Notes: generated by a model not told the origin, from the letters alone. DNA of 64,000 nucleotides from Bacillota bacterium (GCA_023436585.1 JAEZIN010000024.1:1-64000), one strand, 5' to 3'. Shown: positions 43,153 to 51,338, numbered from the stretch's first letter. Numbers and translations are program-made.

Positions 43153-43197
43153 GTTTTGCTATATTAGCAAAACGCCGCACACCAATTACGCTGTGCG
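43153..43197 (+). promoter_or_regulatory. Two inverted repeats in the pckA leader
   Basis: GTTTTGCT-ATATT-AGCAAAAC (43153-43160, 43166-43173) overlaps a possible -10 TATATT at 43160-43165. CGCACA-N10-TGTGCG follows at 43176-43197. They end 30 bases before the pckA start and are candidates for operators or leader hairpins. Confidence 0.45.
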
Positions 43198-43227
43198 ATC
43201 CATACTTATCATTTGGAGGGTGACAAC

Positions 43228-44802
43228 ATGAGCTTGAACCTGGAGTATCTTGGCCTGTATAACCCAACGGCTGTGCATCACAACCTGCCGGTCGGCAAGC
43301 TGGTGGAGCATGCTCTTGAACGCAAGGAAGGCGTTTTGAGCAACACCGGCGCTTTGCTTGTGTATACCGGCAAGTATACCGGCCGCTCCCCCGAGGACCG
43401 CTATATTGTTGACGAGCCCAGCATCCATGGCGAAATCGCATGGGGCAAGGTGAACATTCCCATCACTATCGAAAAGTTCGAAGCCATCTACAGCAAGATG
43501 ACTGCTTATCTGCAAAACCGCGAGTTGTTCGTGTTTGACGGCTTTGCCGGCGCCGATCCCAAATACCGCATCGGCGTGCGCGTGGTGAACGAGCTGGCCA
43601 GCCAGAACATGTTCATGCACCAGCTTCTTTTGAGGCCCACCGAGGAAGAATTGGCTTCCCACAAGGCCGACTTCACCATCGTATCCGCTCCCGGCTTCAA
43701 GTGCGTGCCGGAGATCGACGGCGTCCGTTCCGAGGCTGCCATTATCGTTTCTTTTGAGAAGAAGCTGGTCATCGTAGCCGGCAGCCAGTATTCCGGCGAA
43801 ATGAAGAAGAGCGTTTTCTCCATCATGAACTACCTCCTGCCCAAACAGGATGTGTTCCCCATGCACTGCTCCGCCAACATCGGCAAGGATGGCGATACCG
43901 CGCTGTTCTTCGGCCTGAGCGGCACCGGCAAGACCACCCTGTCTGCCGACCCCAACCGCAACCTCATCGGCGACGACGAGCACGGCTGGTCCGAGGATGG
44001 CGTGTTCAATATGGAAGGCGGCTGTTACGCCAAGTGCATCAAGCTCTCCAAGGAGCATGAGCCCGAAATCTACGGCGCAATCCGTTTCGGCGCGCTGGTA
44101 GAAAACGTGGTATTTGATCCCGAGACCCGCGAGCTGGACTTTGACGATGAATCCCTGACGGAGAACACCCGCGTGGGCTATCCTGTGGAATTCATCTCCA
44201 ATACCGTGATCCCCGGCGTGGGCGGCCATCCCAAGACCGTGATCTTCCTTACCGCCGACGCTTTCGGCGTGCTGCCCCCCGTGGCCAAGCTGAACCGCGA
44301 AGCCGCCATGTTCCATTATGTCAGCGGCTATACCGCCCGTCTGGCCGGTACCGAGCGCGGCGTCACCGAGCCCCAGGCTACCTTCTCCACCTGCTTTGGC
44401 GCTCCCTTCCTGCCCCTGCCCGCCACCCGCTATGCGGAGCTGTTGGGCAAGTATATTGACAAGTTCAACGCCAACGTGTATCTGGTCAACACCGGCTGGT
44501 CCGGCGGCCCCGCCAGCGGCAGCGGCAAGCGCATGAAGCTGCCCCTGACCCGTGCCATGGTCACCGCATGCCTGAACGGCGAAATCGAGAAGAGCAAGTT
44601 CGTGCTGGATCCCAATTTCAACGTATTGGTACCCACCACCTGCCCCGGCGTGCCGGATGACGTGCTTTCTCCCCGCTCCACCTGGGCGGACAAGGCCGCT
44701 TATGACGAAACCGCCAAGAAGCTGGCCGCGCAGTTCCGCAAGAACTTCGAGAAGTACTCGAACATGCCCAAGGAAGTTGTGGAAGCCGCGCCACAGGGCT
44801 GA
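43228..44802 (+). CDS. pckA: Phosphoenolpyruvate carboxykinase (ATP), 524 aa
   Basis: Interconverts oxaloacetate plus ATP and PEP plus CO2 plus ADP. Seen: GKYTGRSPEDRYIV, RVVNELASQNMFMHQLL, Walker A GLSGTGKTTLS, DDEHGWSEDGVFNMEGGCYAK, and NTGWSGGPASGSGKRM. In anaerobes it often runs in the oxaloacetate- and ATP-forming direction, which would feed the sodium-pump operon at 52.8 kb. Codon use is strongly biased (mostly GCC, GGC, AAG), suggesting high expression. GGAGGG precedes the ATG at 43228. Confidence 0.97.
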   Translation: MSLNLEYLGLYNPTAVHHNLPVGKLVEHALERKEGVLSNTGALLVYTGKYTGRSPEDRYIVDEPSIHGEIAWGKVNIPITIEKFEAIYSKMTAYLQNRELFVFDGFAGADPKYRIGVRVVNELASQNMFMHQLLLRPTEEELASHKADFTIVSAPGFKCVPEIDGVRSEAAIIVSFEKKLVIVAGSQYSGEMKKSVFSIMNYLLPKQDVFPMHCSANIGKDGDTALFFGLSGTGKTTLSADPNRNLIGDDEHGWSEDGVFNMEGGCYAKCIKLSKEHEPEIYGAIRFGALVENVVFDPETRELDFDDESLTENTRVGYPVEFISNTVIPGVGGHPKTVIFLTADAFGVLPPVAKLNREAAMFHYVSGYTARLAGTERGVTEPQATFSTCFGAPFLPLPATRYAELLGKYIDKFNANVYLVNTGWSGGPASGSGKRMKLPLTRAMVTACLNGEIEKSKFVLDPNFNVLVPTTCPGVPDDVLSPRSTWADKAAYDETAKKLAAQFRKNFEKYSNMPKEVVEAAPQG

Positions 44803-44850
44803 CACATCCCCAAAGCGGAGTAATCTATTTCCGCGTTTCTTTTTCCTCTC

Positions 44851-44879
44851 AAGGCAGGCTGCAAACAGCCTGCCTTTTT
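44851..44879 (+). terminator. Terminator of pckA
   Basis: AAGGCAGGCTG / CAGCCTGCCTT stem (44851-44861, 44866-44876) with T-run. A shorter hairpin with T-run (GCGGA...TCCGC, about 44813-44840) lies just before it. Confidence 0.85.
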
Positions 44880-44961
44880 CATTTTCCATTGGTCTTAAGG
44901 AAGGAGAAATATAAGGGATATCGAACAATAATTGGGTTATCTTGCGGGAGAGGGATTGGAT

Positions 44962-45912
44962 ATGATACAAGAAGGAAAGAACAAAGCTTCCTACAGGCGG
45001 ACAGTATTCATTCTTTTAATCGTTGTTGCCCTGCTGGCCTTGGGCTATGTGGGTTACCGTTATATTCCGGCATGGATAAAGGGCAGCTCATGGGTAGAGG
45101 ATTTGGGCTACGAAGGCTTTGAGGTTAAGCCCCTTACTTTTCATTTTGCGGGGGACAGAAGCTGCCCGCAGGTAAGTATAGCGGCCGGCAATGCGGAACA
45201 TGAGCTGATTTTTGATACGGGATGCAGTATCGGACTTTTGCTTACAAATGTTATGGAAGACAAGATCCCGCACACGCTTGTCCGCCAAGTGGAGTCTGTG
45301 AACAGGGATGGCTCCCACCGCGGATGGATGAAGCAGGTGAGGGTGGAGGAGATCAGCGTATTCGGGAAAACGTTCCAGGACATTGAAACAAGCATATCCG
45401 ATTGGAGCATGGTCTCCTCCACCGAGTACAATGGTAACATTGGCCTTGCCTATTTTAAAAACAGAACCGTTACGCTGGATTATGCGGAGCAGAGGATTGC
45501 CGTGAGCGGCAGCCCCATTGATTACGCAAGGCTGAATCAGGAACTATACACCGTGCTTCCCCTGCATCATTCTACAAGCAAGGGGGAGGAGGACCTGATC
45601 TTTTTTCAGGCGGAAATGGAACAAAAGCCTGTGACGGTGTTTTTGGATACGGGCAAGAATTTCTCTTTTGCCCTTGACCCGGATTGCGGGTATACGGCTG
45701 CGGAAAAGCCGTCGGGGTTCATTGACATCCCGGTACGAATTGGCAAAATGGAGCTAGTGTTCAAGGATGTGGCGCGCATCAACAGCATGGAGCAGGCAGA
45801 CGGTCTTCCGTATCCCACCATGCTGGAGCTAAATTCCGATCAGATATGGAAATGCAGGCTGCTGGTTACCATCGATTTGATCGATCAGAAGATTATTTTC
45901 AGGAAACTGTGA
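44962..45912 (+). CDS. Membrane-anchored retropepsin-like aspartic protease, 316 aa
   Basis: One transmembrane helix (about 13-33, VFILLIVVALLALGYVGYRY) leads to an outside domain with two catalytic-type motifs: LIFDTGCSIGLLL (Asp85) and VTVFLDTGKNFSF (Asp229). Each is followed by the beta-hairpin pattern of clan AA proteases (VFGKTFQDIETSI...GNIGLAYF). Two DTG sites in one chain suggest a pepsin-like internal pair, although the second has Lys after DTG. The substrate is unknown. Start ATG 44962 behind GGGAGAGGG. No operon partner is visible. Confidence 0.72.
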   Translation: MIQEGKNKASYRRTVFILLIVVALLALGYVGYRYIPAWIKGSSWVEDLGYEGFEVKPLTFHFAGDRSCPQVSIAAGNAEHELIFDTGCSIGLLLTNVMEDKIPHTLVRQVESVNRDGSHRGWMKQVRVEEISVFGKTFQDIETSISDWSMVSSTEYNGNIGLAYFKNRTVTLDYAEQRIAVSGSPIDYARLNQELYTVLPLHHSTSKGEEDLIFFQAEMEQKPVTVFLDTGKNFSFALDPDCGYTAAEKPSGFIDIPVRIGKMELVFKDVARINSMEQADGLPYPTMLELNSDQIWKCRLLVTIDLIDQKIIFRKL

Positions 45913-45931
45913 GGAGGAACGGACTACATAT

Positions 45932-45962
45932 AGCGGCAGGCGAAGAACCTGCCGCTTTGCTT
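45932..45962 (+). terminator. Terminator after the aspartic protease gene
   Basis: AGCGGCAGG / CCTGCCGCT stem (45932-45940, 45948-45956) followed by TTGCTT. The T-tract is imperfect. Confidence 0.6.
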
Positions 45963-46090
45963 ATCAGGAATGAAGTATTCCCTGGAAGGCTACAATAACC
46001 ACGGTGCTTCTTCGATGGGTAAGGCTTTATGCTGCTTTCGCGCCATAATAGTTCCATCGGTGCATTTGATGACAGCAAAGGGGGCGGGTC

Positions 46091-46720
46091 ATGGCATCCT
46101 TGGGCATTCTCATGGCGGTATACGCCTTGCTCATCACCCCCTTGCACCTGCGGATAGACGTGGCGGTGGGCAAGCATCTTTCAGGCGCGCTGGTGCTGCG
46201 CGTATGGGGGCTTATGATGCAGGCAAACCTGGGCCTTTTAAGGGACGACGCGGGGCAGCTCCACTTGGCGTTTCGAATGAAAGGCAGCCCCAAGCAGCAC
46301 AGCGGAAGCGTAATAGGCACCTGGCGGTGTATATTGAAAATTATCCGGTTTGTAAAGGAAACGGAGCTGCTGCAGGCTCATTTCTCCAGAACGCTTGATA
46401 TTATGTATGTCGGTCTTAGGACACGGCTGGGTTTTTCCGATGCCGCCCGCACGGCATTGATTTACGGCGCAGCGTCCATTCTTATGAACATATGGCAGCA
46501 AAAGCTGAATCTGCGGGGGATTCCCAGCCATTTGCGCGCCTGGCCGGATTTTGAAGGCAACCCATGTGCCGCCCAGCTTTCCTGCATATTGTTTATGCGG
46601 CTGGGCAACCTACTGGTCGGATGCGCATTGGCAGGCTTTGCCGCATTTAGAGCCCGCAGGAGGGAGAAAAAATGGAATCACGAGGAGGAGCGCGCATGGA
46701 GCACCCCATCGGAAACATGA
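46091..46720 (+). CDS. YtfI-like DUF2953 protein, 209 aa
   Basis: An N-terminal membrane helix (LGILMAVYALLITPLHLRI), a middle region with LVLRVWGLMMQ, and a C-terminal part with GAASILMNIW, LRAWPDFEG and a second hydrophobic segment, as in DUF2953. The next gene is a YtfJ homologue, and Bacillus ytfI-ytfJ has the same order, which is the main support. The 3' end overlaps ytfJ by 25 bases. The start at 46091 has only a G-rich ribosome site. Confidence 0.75.
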   Translation: MASLGILMAVYALLITPLHLRIDVAVGKHLSGALVLRVWGLMMQANLGLLRDDAGQLHLAFRMKGSPKQHSGSVIGTWRCILKIIRFVKETELLQAHFSRTLDIMYVGLRTRLGFSDAARTALIYGAASILMNIWQQKLNLRGIPSHLRAWPDFEGNPCAAQLSCILFMRLGNLLVGCALAGFAAFRARRREKKWNHEEERAWSTPSET

Positions 46721-47217
46721 TGCAGACCACCATGGAAAACATCAAGGATATGGTGGATGTAAATACCGTGATCGGCGATCCCGTCAGTACCTCGGAAGGC
46801 ATGACGGTGATACCCGTCTCCAGGGTCAGCTTTGGTTTTGTGGCCGGGGGCGGGGAATACGGGTCGGATGAAAAGAGCAAGGTCCATCCGCCGCAGGGGT
46901 TTGAGGGAAAAATGCCTTTTGCCGGCGGCTCCGGCGCGGGCGTTTCCGTTCAGCCGGTAGGCTTTCTTGTGGTCGGGAATGGGACTGTGAAAATGCTCCC
47001 GGCGCAGCCGGTGACCATGGCCGACCGCATGGTGGAGCTGCTGCCTCAGGTAGTGGAGGATGTCCGGTCCATGTTCCATAACGAGGATAAGGGCAGGGAT
47101 GGCAAATCCAGGCGTACAGCCGGAAACGGCTCGGGCAGAGATGAGCGTCAGGATGGACCCGGCCTCAACCAAATGGGCCGTGGGGCGCCGGCTTCGTATG
47201 ACGACAGAATGTCGTAA
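46696..47217 (+). CDS. ytfJ: YtfJ/GerW-family sporulation protein, 173 aa
   Basis: MEHPIGNMMQTTMENIKDMVDVNTVIGDPV and PVSRVSFGFVAGGGEYG are near-identical in pattern to Bacillus YtfJ (GerW), a spore protein involved in germination. The C-terminal 50 residues are charged and Gly-rich, of low complexity. ATG 46696 fits the homologues and has GAGGAGG; an ATG at 46672 with its own AGGAGG is an alternative. The presence of the gene argues for endospore formation. Confidence 0.9.
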   Translation: MEHPIGNMMQTTMENIKDMVDVNTVIGDPVSTSEGMTVIPVSRVSFGFVAGGGEYGSDEKSKVHPPQGFEGKMPFAGGSGAGVSVQPVGFLVVGNGTVKMLPAQPVTMADRMVELLPQVVEDVRSMFHNEDKGRDGKSRRTAGNGSGRDERQDGPGLNQMGRGAPASYDDRMS

Positions 47218-47259
47218 CCAAACCTGAAAACCTTGTAAGTGTAATCCGGGAGGAAATGC

Positions 47260-48417
47260 ATGGCTGTTAGGAAAGCGGCTGGTTTGATAGCGGCGGCAGT
47301 ATGCCTTATTTTTCCCTGGAGCGCTTTGGCTCAGGAGGGAGAGGCGGCCGAAGTTTTTTCGGCTTCCGCGAAGGCGGCGGTTTTGATTGAGCAGCAGACC
47401 GGCGAGGTTTTGTATGCCCAAAATGAAAACGCGCCGCTGCCCATGGCCTCCACCACCAAAGTGATGACGGCGCTGATGGTTTTGGAATACGGGCGCCTGG
47501 ACGAGGTGGTGACCACCAGCCGGAATGCCTTTGGCGTGCCGGGGACAAGCATTTATCTGTCGCTTGGGGAAAAGCTTACGCTGGAGCAAATGCTCTACGG
47601 CCTAATGCTGGCCAGCGGTAACGATGCCGCAGTGGCCATTGCAGAGCATATCGGTGGCTCGGTGGACAATTTTTGCCAGAAGATGACCGAGCGGGCCGCG
47701 CAGCTGGGCTGCCGGGATACCGTTTTCAAAACGCCTCACGGGCTGCCTAACAGCATTCACCATACCACTGCCTATGATCTCGCGCTCATTGCCAGGGAAG
47801 CCATGAAATACCCTCTGTTCCGCAAGATCGTTTCCACCCAGCGTGCCGCCATTCCCTGGGAAGGGCGGACCTACAACAGGATCCTGAACAATAAAAACAG
47901 GCTTCTCTCCAACTACGCAGGCGCCACGGGCATCAAAACGGGCTACACGAAGGCGGCGGGCAGATGCCTGGTTTTCGGTGCGGAGCGGGACGGCCTGGAG
48001 GTGGTGGGCGTGGTACTCAACTGCCCCGGGTGGTTCGATGAAGCGGCCAAGGTGATGGATTACGGTTTTGCCAACTACCGCTATGTGCTCCTGCTGGCGG
48101 ATGGGGAGCAGGTGCGGAGCATTCCTGTATCCGGCGGGGTAGAAAAGGAAGTGGCGGTGCGGCTTGAAGGCGACCTGGCGGCGCCCATAGCGGGGGATAA
48201 CTGGCCGCAGATGGAATTTGATCTTCCGGATACCCTGGCGGCGGGAATCAGCGCAGGCCAGGTGCTGGGCAGCGCCAGGCTTACCATGAACGGAAGGGTG
48301 CTGGTGGAACGCCCCCTGGTGGCAGCTGTTGATGTGCCGCCCCGTACGTTTCGGACAGGCATCGGAAGGATCTTTGATCAATGGCTCCTTGCGGGGGAAA
48401 GTGACCTGGCGAAATAG
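47260..48417 (+). CDS. dacF: D-alanyl-D-alanine carboxypeptidase (DacF-like), 385 aa
   Basis: Trims pentapeptide stems of peptidoglycan outside the membrane. Signal peptide (1-24, SALAQ), then the three penicillin-binding motifs: STTK (Ser64), SGN (119-121) and KTGYTKAAG, plus a C-terminal PBP5_C-like beta domain (about 285-370). The frame ends in WLLAGESDLAK. One base fewer in the G-run 48393-48397 would join it to a 31-residue membrane helix ending RRLLKRYW (see the entry at 48401). Bacillus DacF is a forespore enzyme, and the ytfJ neighbour supports that. Confidence 0.92.
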   Translation: MAVRKAAGLIAAAVCLIFPWSALAQEGEAAEVFSASAKAAVLIEQQTGEVLYAQNENAPLPMASTTKVMTALMVLEYGRLDEVVTTSRNAFGVPGTSIYLSLGEKLTLEQMLYGLMLASGNDAAVAIAEHIGGSVDNFCQKMTERAAQLGCRDTVFKTPHGLPNSIHHTTAYDLALIAREAMKYPLFRKIVSTQRAAIPWEGRTYNRILNNKNRLLSNYAGATGIKTGYTKAAGRCLVFGAERDGLEVVGVVLNCPGWFDEAAKVMDYGFANYRYVLLLADGEQVRSIPVSGGVEKEVAVRLEGDLAAPIAGDNWPQMEFDLPDTLAAGISAGQVLGSARLTMNGRVLVERPLVAAVDVPPRTFRTGIGRIFDQWLLAGESDLAK

Positions 48418-48496
48418 CCTGGTGGCCGCGCTTCTTGCCTGTTTTGTGATCGTGTTGCTTCTCGTTTGGCGCCGCCTGTTGAAAAGATACTGGTAG
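48401..48496 (+). other. Out-of-frame membrane-anchor segment downstream of dacF
   Basis: A 31-codon GTG frame encodes one hydrophobic helix (LVAALLACFVIVLLLVW) followed by a basic end. It overlaps the dacF stop in another frame and lacks its own ribosome site. It reads naturally as the lost C-terminal anchor of DacF, through a natural frameshift or a base-call error in GGGGG. Confidence 0.6.
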
Positions 48497-48508
48497 CCGC
48501 CCATTTGA

Positions 48509-48541
48509 AACCGCCTTCCGGTGCGCCGGAGGGCGGTTTTT
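48509..48541 (+). terminator. Terminator of the ytfI-ytfJ-dacF group
   Basis: A 13-bp stem (AACCGCCTTCCGG with CCGGAGGGCGGTT) followed by five T. Confidence 0.85.
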
Positions 48542-48603
48542 CATGCAATGAAGGCATGCCCATGCGGCTTGGATTAGGAAATGATTAGAATTTGCTATAC
48601 TAC

Positions 48604-48632
48604 TTGACACATAGTATTGCGCGTTGTATGAT
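48604..48632 (+). promoter_or_regulatory. Promoter of the padR operon, with possible operator
   Basis: TTGACA (48604-48609), 17 bases, TATGAT (48627-48632). AGTAT (48613-48617) and ATACT (48631-48635) form an inverted repeat across the promoter, a candidate PadR site. Confidence 0.7.
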
Positions 48633-48655
48633 ACTGCGCGTCGGGAGGTGATGCC

Positions 48656-48967
48656 ATGGATGTTCAGCTGAAGCGGGGGTTGCTAGAAATTTGCGTGCTT
48701 TCCCTGCTGTCGCACGAGGACTCTTATGGATATCAGCTCATCAAGGACATATCCGATGTCATAGAAATATCCGAATCCACCTTGTATCCCATATTGAGGC
48801 GGCTCGAAGGCGCGCAGTGCCTGCGCATTTACACCAGGGAGCATGACGGGCGGCTGCGCAAGTATTACGCCATCACACAGGCAGGCCGGGACAGGATCAC
48901 GGAATTCATGGCCGACTGGATGGACGTAATGAAGGTATACGACTTTATCAGGAGGGTAGGACAATGA
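48656..48967 (+). CDS. PadR-family transcriptional regulator, 103 aa
   Basis: Short PadR winged-helix protein: LKRGLLEICVLSLLSHEDSYGYQLIKDI, then SESTLYPILRRLEGAQCL (recognition region) and REHDGRLRKYYAITQAG (wing). The first gene of a three-gene operon padR-DUF1700-DUF4097 found widely in Firmicutes. The stop overlaps the next start as ATGA. It probably represses its own operon. RBS GGGAGGT. Confidence 0.92.
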   Translation: MDVQLKRGLLEICVLSLLSHEDSYGYQLIKDISDVIEISESTLYPILRRLEGAQCLRIYTREHDGRLRKYYAITQAGRDRITEFMADWMDVMKVYDFIRRVGQ

Positions 48968-49542
48968 CGCGGCAACAGTTTCTTGACGGGCTGAAACAGG
49001 AACTGCATGGTTTGCCCAGGCAGGAGATAGAGCAAACGCTCCACTATTATTCGGAAATCATCTCCGATCGGATGGAAGAAGGCATGACCGAGGAGCAGGC
49101 AGTGGCAAAAATGGAGCCCATGCATGTGATCGCCAGGCGCGTGCTGGCGGACTTCAAGGGGCCGGTGGCGCCCAGGCGGAAATTGTCCGGGTTCCTGATC
49201 GCGCTGCTGATCCTGGGGTTCCCGCTTTGGTTCCCGCTGCTGGCAACAGGCGTGGCGCTGATGGTGGTGGCCCTGACGCTGGTGTGGGTGCTTGTCCTTA
49301 CGCTGTGGGCGGTTTGCCTGGCTTTGTTTTCAGGCGGCATGGCGGCCATCATCACCCTATTCACAGGCGGCTTCCACAGCGGGCTGCCTTGGATTGGCCA
49401 GGTCGGCTTGGGCATGGCGGCCATGGGGCTTTCCATCTTCCTGTTCTACGGAGCAAAAGGAGCCATTCCTTTGGCTATGGGCGCAACGGTGCGCCTGGTT
49501 TCCAGAATCAAACACGGATTTGCAAGGAGAGGGATTGTATGA
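48964..49542 (+). CDS. DUF1700 membrane protein, 192 aa
   Basis: The N-terminal 60 residues form the DUF1700 start, MTRQQFLDGLKQELHGLP...EQTLHYYSEIISDRMEEGMTEEQAVAKM in short helices, followed by about four hydrophobic helices (about 70-175). Such proteins lie between PadR and DUF4097 genes and may be membrane partners of an envelope-stress response. Both ends overlap neighbours by ATGA. Confidence 0.85.
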   Translation: MTRQQFLDGLKQELHGLPRQEIEQTLHYYSEIISDRMEEGMTEEQAVAKMEPMHVIARRVLADFKGPVAPRRKLSGFLIALLILGFPLWFPLLATGVALMVVALTLVWVLVLTLWAVCLALFSGGMAAIITLFTGGFHSGLPWIGQVGLGMAAMGLSIFLFYGAKGAIPLAMGATVRLVSRIKHGFARRGIV

Positions 49543-50444
49543 AAAGGAACAACTCAGTTTTGAAGCTGGCCGGCGTGCTGCTGGTGGTTGGTTTGGCACT
49601 GTACTTTGTGGGGATGGCGGCCTTCGCCTCCGATGCCCCGGCGCAGGGCGGCAATGTAACGGAACTTACCTATGAACCGGCGGACTACACCACCCCCGCG
49701 GTGGAAATTACCGAAATCAGGATCAGGACCAGGAACATGCCCGTCAAGGTGACACCTTCCAAGGGCAGCGAAATCACGCTTCATTACTATACGTGCGAGA
49801 AAGACCCCTATGAGGTTTCGCTGGACGGCGGCGTGCTGACGCTCAAATACAAGTACGACAACCTGTTCAACGTATCCAGCTGGTTCAATGGCTCCACCAT
49901 TTTCAACGTGATTAACAACACGAATCCCAGGGTCGAGGTGGTTGTGCCCGAAGCGTATGCCGGCGCACTGGAACTCGATACCTCCAACGCCTCGGTGAAT
50001 GTGTCCGATTTGACTGCCGCGGGAGATATCCGCATCGATACCTCCAACTCGCCCATTGAGTTGAACAACGTTTCCGCGGTACAGGTGAGCGCCCATACCT
50101 CCAACGGTGCGGTGACGCTGAGCAAACTGATCGTTTCCGGCACGGTGGATATGAAGTCTTCCAACGGTTCCCTCACCGCCCGCCAGGTGGCCGCCAAAGA
50201 CAAGCTGCGCCTGGATACCTCCAACGGCCGCATCGTGGTGGATCAGGTGACCTCCGCAAACATTGAACTGAGAAGCTCCAATGGCGGAATTTCCGGTACC
50301 GTGGGCGGCAAGCGGTCCGATTACACCATTTCCTCCGACACCTCCAATGCCGACGATAACCTGGGCGACGGCGGCAAGGGGCCGTTCAGGCTGACGGTGA
50401 ATACCTCCAACGGTGCCATCAACATCAGCTTCACGGATGAGTGA
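49539..50444 (+). CDS. DUF4097 adhesin-like repeat protein with regular TSN rungs, 301 aa
   Basis: An N-terminal signal/anchor helix (about 8-30) precedes a right-handed beta-helix-like domain. Eight D/S-T/S-S-N motifs (DTSNA, DTSNS, HTSNG, KSSNG, DTSNG, RSSNG, DTSNA, NTSNG) recur about every 20 residues (57-63 bases) from 49977 to 50410, marking stacked rungs. It is exported and probably acts at the envelope. It overlaps the DUF1700 gene by ATGA, with GGAGAGGG upstream. Confidence 0.85.
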   Translation: MKRNNSVLKLAGVLLVVGLALYFVGMAAFASDAPAQGGNVTELTYEPADYTTPAVEITEIRIRTRNMPVKVTPSKGSEITLHYYTCEKDPYEVSLDGGVLTLKYKYDNLFNVSSWFNGSTIFNVINNTNPRVEVVVPEAYAGALELDTSNASVNVSDLTAAGDIRIDTSNSPIELNNVSAVQVSAHTSNGAVTLSKLIVSGTVDMKSSNGSLTARQVAAKDKLRLDTSNGRIVVDQVTSANIELRSSNGGISGTVGGKRSDYTISSDTSNADDNLGDGGKGPFRLTVNTSNGAINISFTDE

Positions 50445-50454
50445 CCATTCCCGC

Positions 50455-50524
50455 AGCCCCGCTGAATAAGCGGGGCTTTCCTGTTGAAGATGTACGCCGG
50501 GCTTTTTAGTGCCCGGCGTTTATT
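50455..50524 (+). terminator. Tandem terminators after the padR operon
   Basis: Hairpin one: AGCCCCGCT / AGCGGGGCT (50455-50463, 50469-50477). Hairpin two: ACGCCGGGC / GCCCGGCGT (50494-50502, 50511-50519) then TTATT. Confidence 0.7.
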
Positions 50525-50643
50525 CGTTGGAAGACAAAAATATCAATCCGGACCCAAGCCGGGGTACGTGCCATACGGTTCCGCTTCACATGAATGTATA
50601 GAAAAACAATGATATCGGAATAATGATAATGGAACCCCACAGC

Positions 50644-50672
50644 TTGAATTTTGTCGTTTTTTTTGGTATGCT
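50644..50672 (+). promoter_or_regulatory. Promoter of the SatA-like gene
   Basis: TTGAAT (50644-50649), 17 bases including eight T, TATGCT (50667-50672). Confidence 0.5.
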
Positions 50673-50715
50673 GGCAAAGGCGTTAAAATCCGTCCGGCCG
50701 TGAAGGAGATGCAGC

Positions 50716-51273
50716 ATGCTGACAATCCTGCCCTTGAGTGAAGCCATGATCCCCCTGTACAACCAGATAGACAACAGGTACCTGGTGGGGGAGTTGGCGG
50801 CCGTCCGGGTGGCCCGATCCGGTTTTTCGCTGGAGTATATGCCGCTGGGCAAGGCGGAATGGCGCACCTATCCGCCGGAGAGTTTGTTTACGCCGCAGGA
50901 GCTATTAAAGCGTAAGGATGCGGTCTGTTTTTTTGCCTTTTTGGATGGGCAGCCCGTCGGCCAGGCGGTAGCGTCCCGCCATTGGAACAACCTGGCCATG
51001 CTGTGGGATTTGAGGGTGGATGTCCGAAACCGCCGCAAGGGCGTGGGCAAGGCGCTTTTGGAAGCCTGCCGTAGCTGGGCGGTTCACCAGGGCCTGAAGG
51101 GGATCATGGTGGAAACGCAGGATGGAAATCCGGTGGCCTGCCAGTTTTATCAAAGCTGCGGTTTTGTACTGGGCGGTGTGGACAGAATGCTGTATGCGGC
51201 TACGCCAAAGCAGGCGCAAAAGCCGCCGGCGCTTCGGGACAGTGCGCTGTTCTTCTATCTCTTGTTTGACTGA
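50716..51273 (+). CDS. GNAT acetyltransferase resembling streptothricin acetyltransferase (SatA/YyaR), 185 aa
   Basis: The core LWDLRVDVRNRRKGVGKALLEA (acetyl-CoA loop) is followed by VETQDGNPVACQFYQSCGF and GGVDRMLYA, then LFFYLLF. This E-T-Q-D...A-C-x-F-Y...V-D-x-M-L-Y pattern is the one seen in Bacillus YyaR/SatA, which acetylates streptothricin. Whether this protein gives resistance is not known from sequence. It is a single gene with its own promoter. RBS AAGGAG. Confidence 0.78.
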   Translation: MLTILPLSEAMIPLYNQIDNRYLVGELAAVRVARSGFSLEYMPLGKAEWRTYPPESLFTPQELLKRKDAVCFFAFLDGQPVGQAVASRHWNNLAMLWDLRVDVRNRRKGVGKALLEACRSWAVHQGLKGIMVETQDGNPVACQFYQSCGFVLGGVDRMLYAATPKQAQKPPALRDSALFFYLLFD

Positions 51274-51338
51274 TATTTGACTTTTATAATGGATTGCCAT
51301 CTGGCTTTTGACCGCCGTTTGAGTGAGGAAGGATCACC

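Larger units (their letters stand above)
42886..43227. other. AT-rich intergenic region and pckA leader
   Basis: About 340 bases hold a terminator-like hairpin (43031-43057) and, next to pckA, two inverted repeats (43153-43173 and 43176-43197). No reading frame or named RNA family is recognised. Confidence 0.5.

Noticed and set aside
43186..44970. 594-codon frame antisense to pckA
   Set aside because: Produced by the strong codon bias of pckA; no ribosome site or known motif.
49977..50410. Regular 60-base repeats as a CRISPR array
   Set aside because: The repeats are coding, in frame, and diverged; they form the TSN rungs of the DUF4097 protein.
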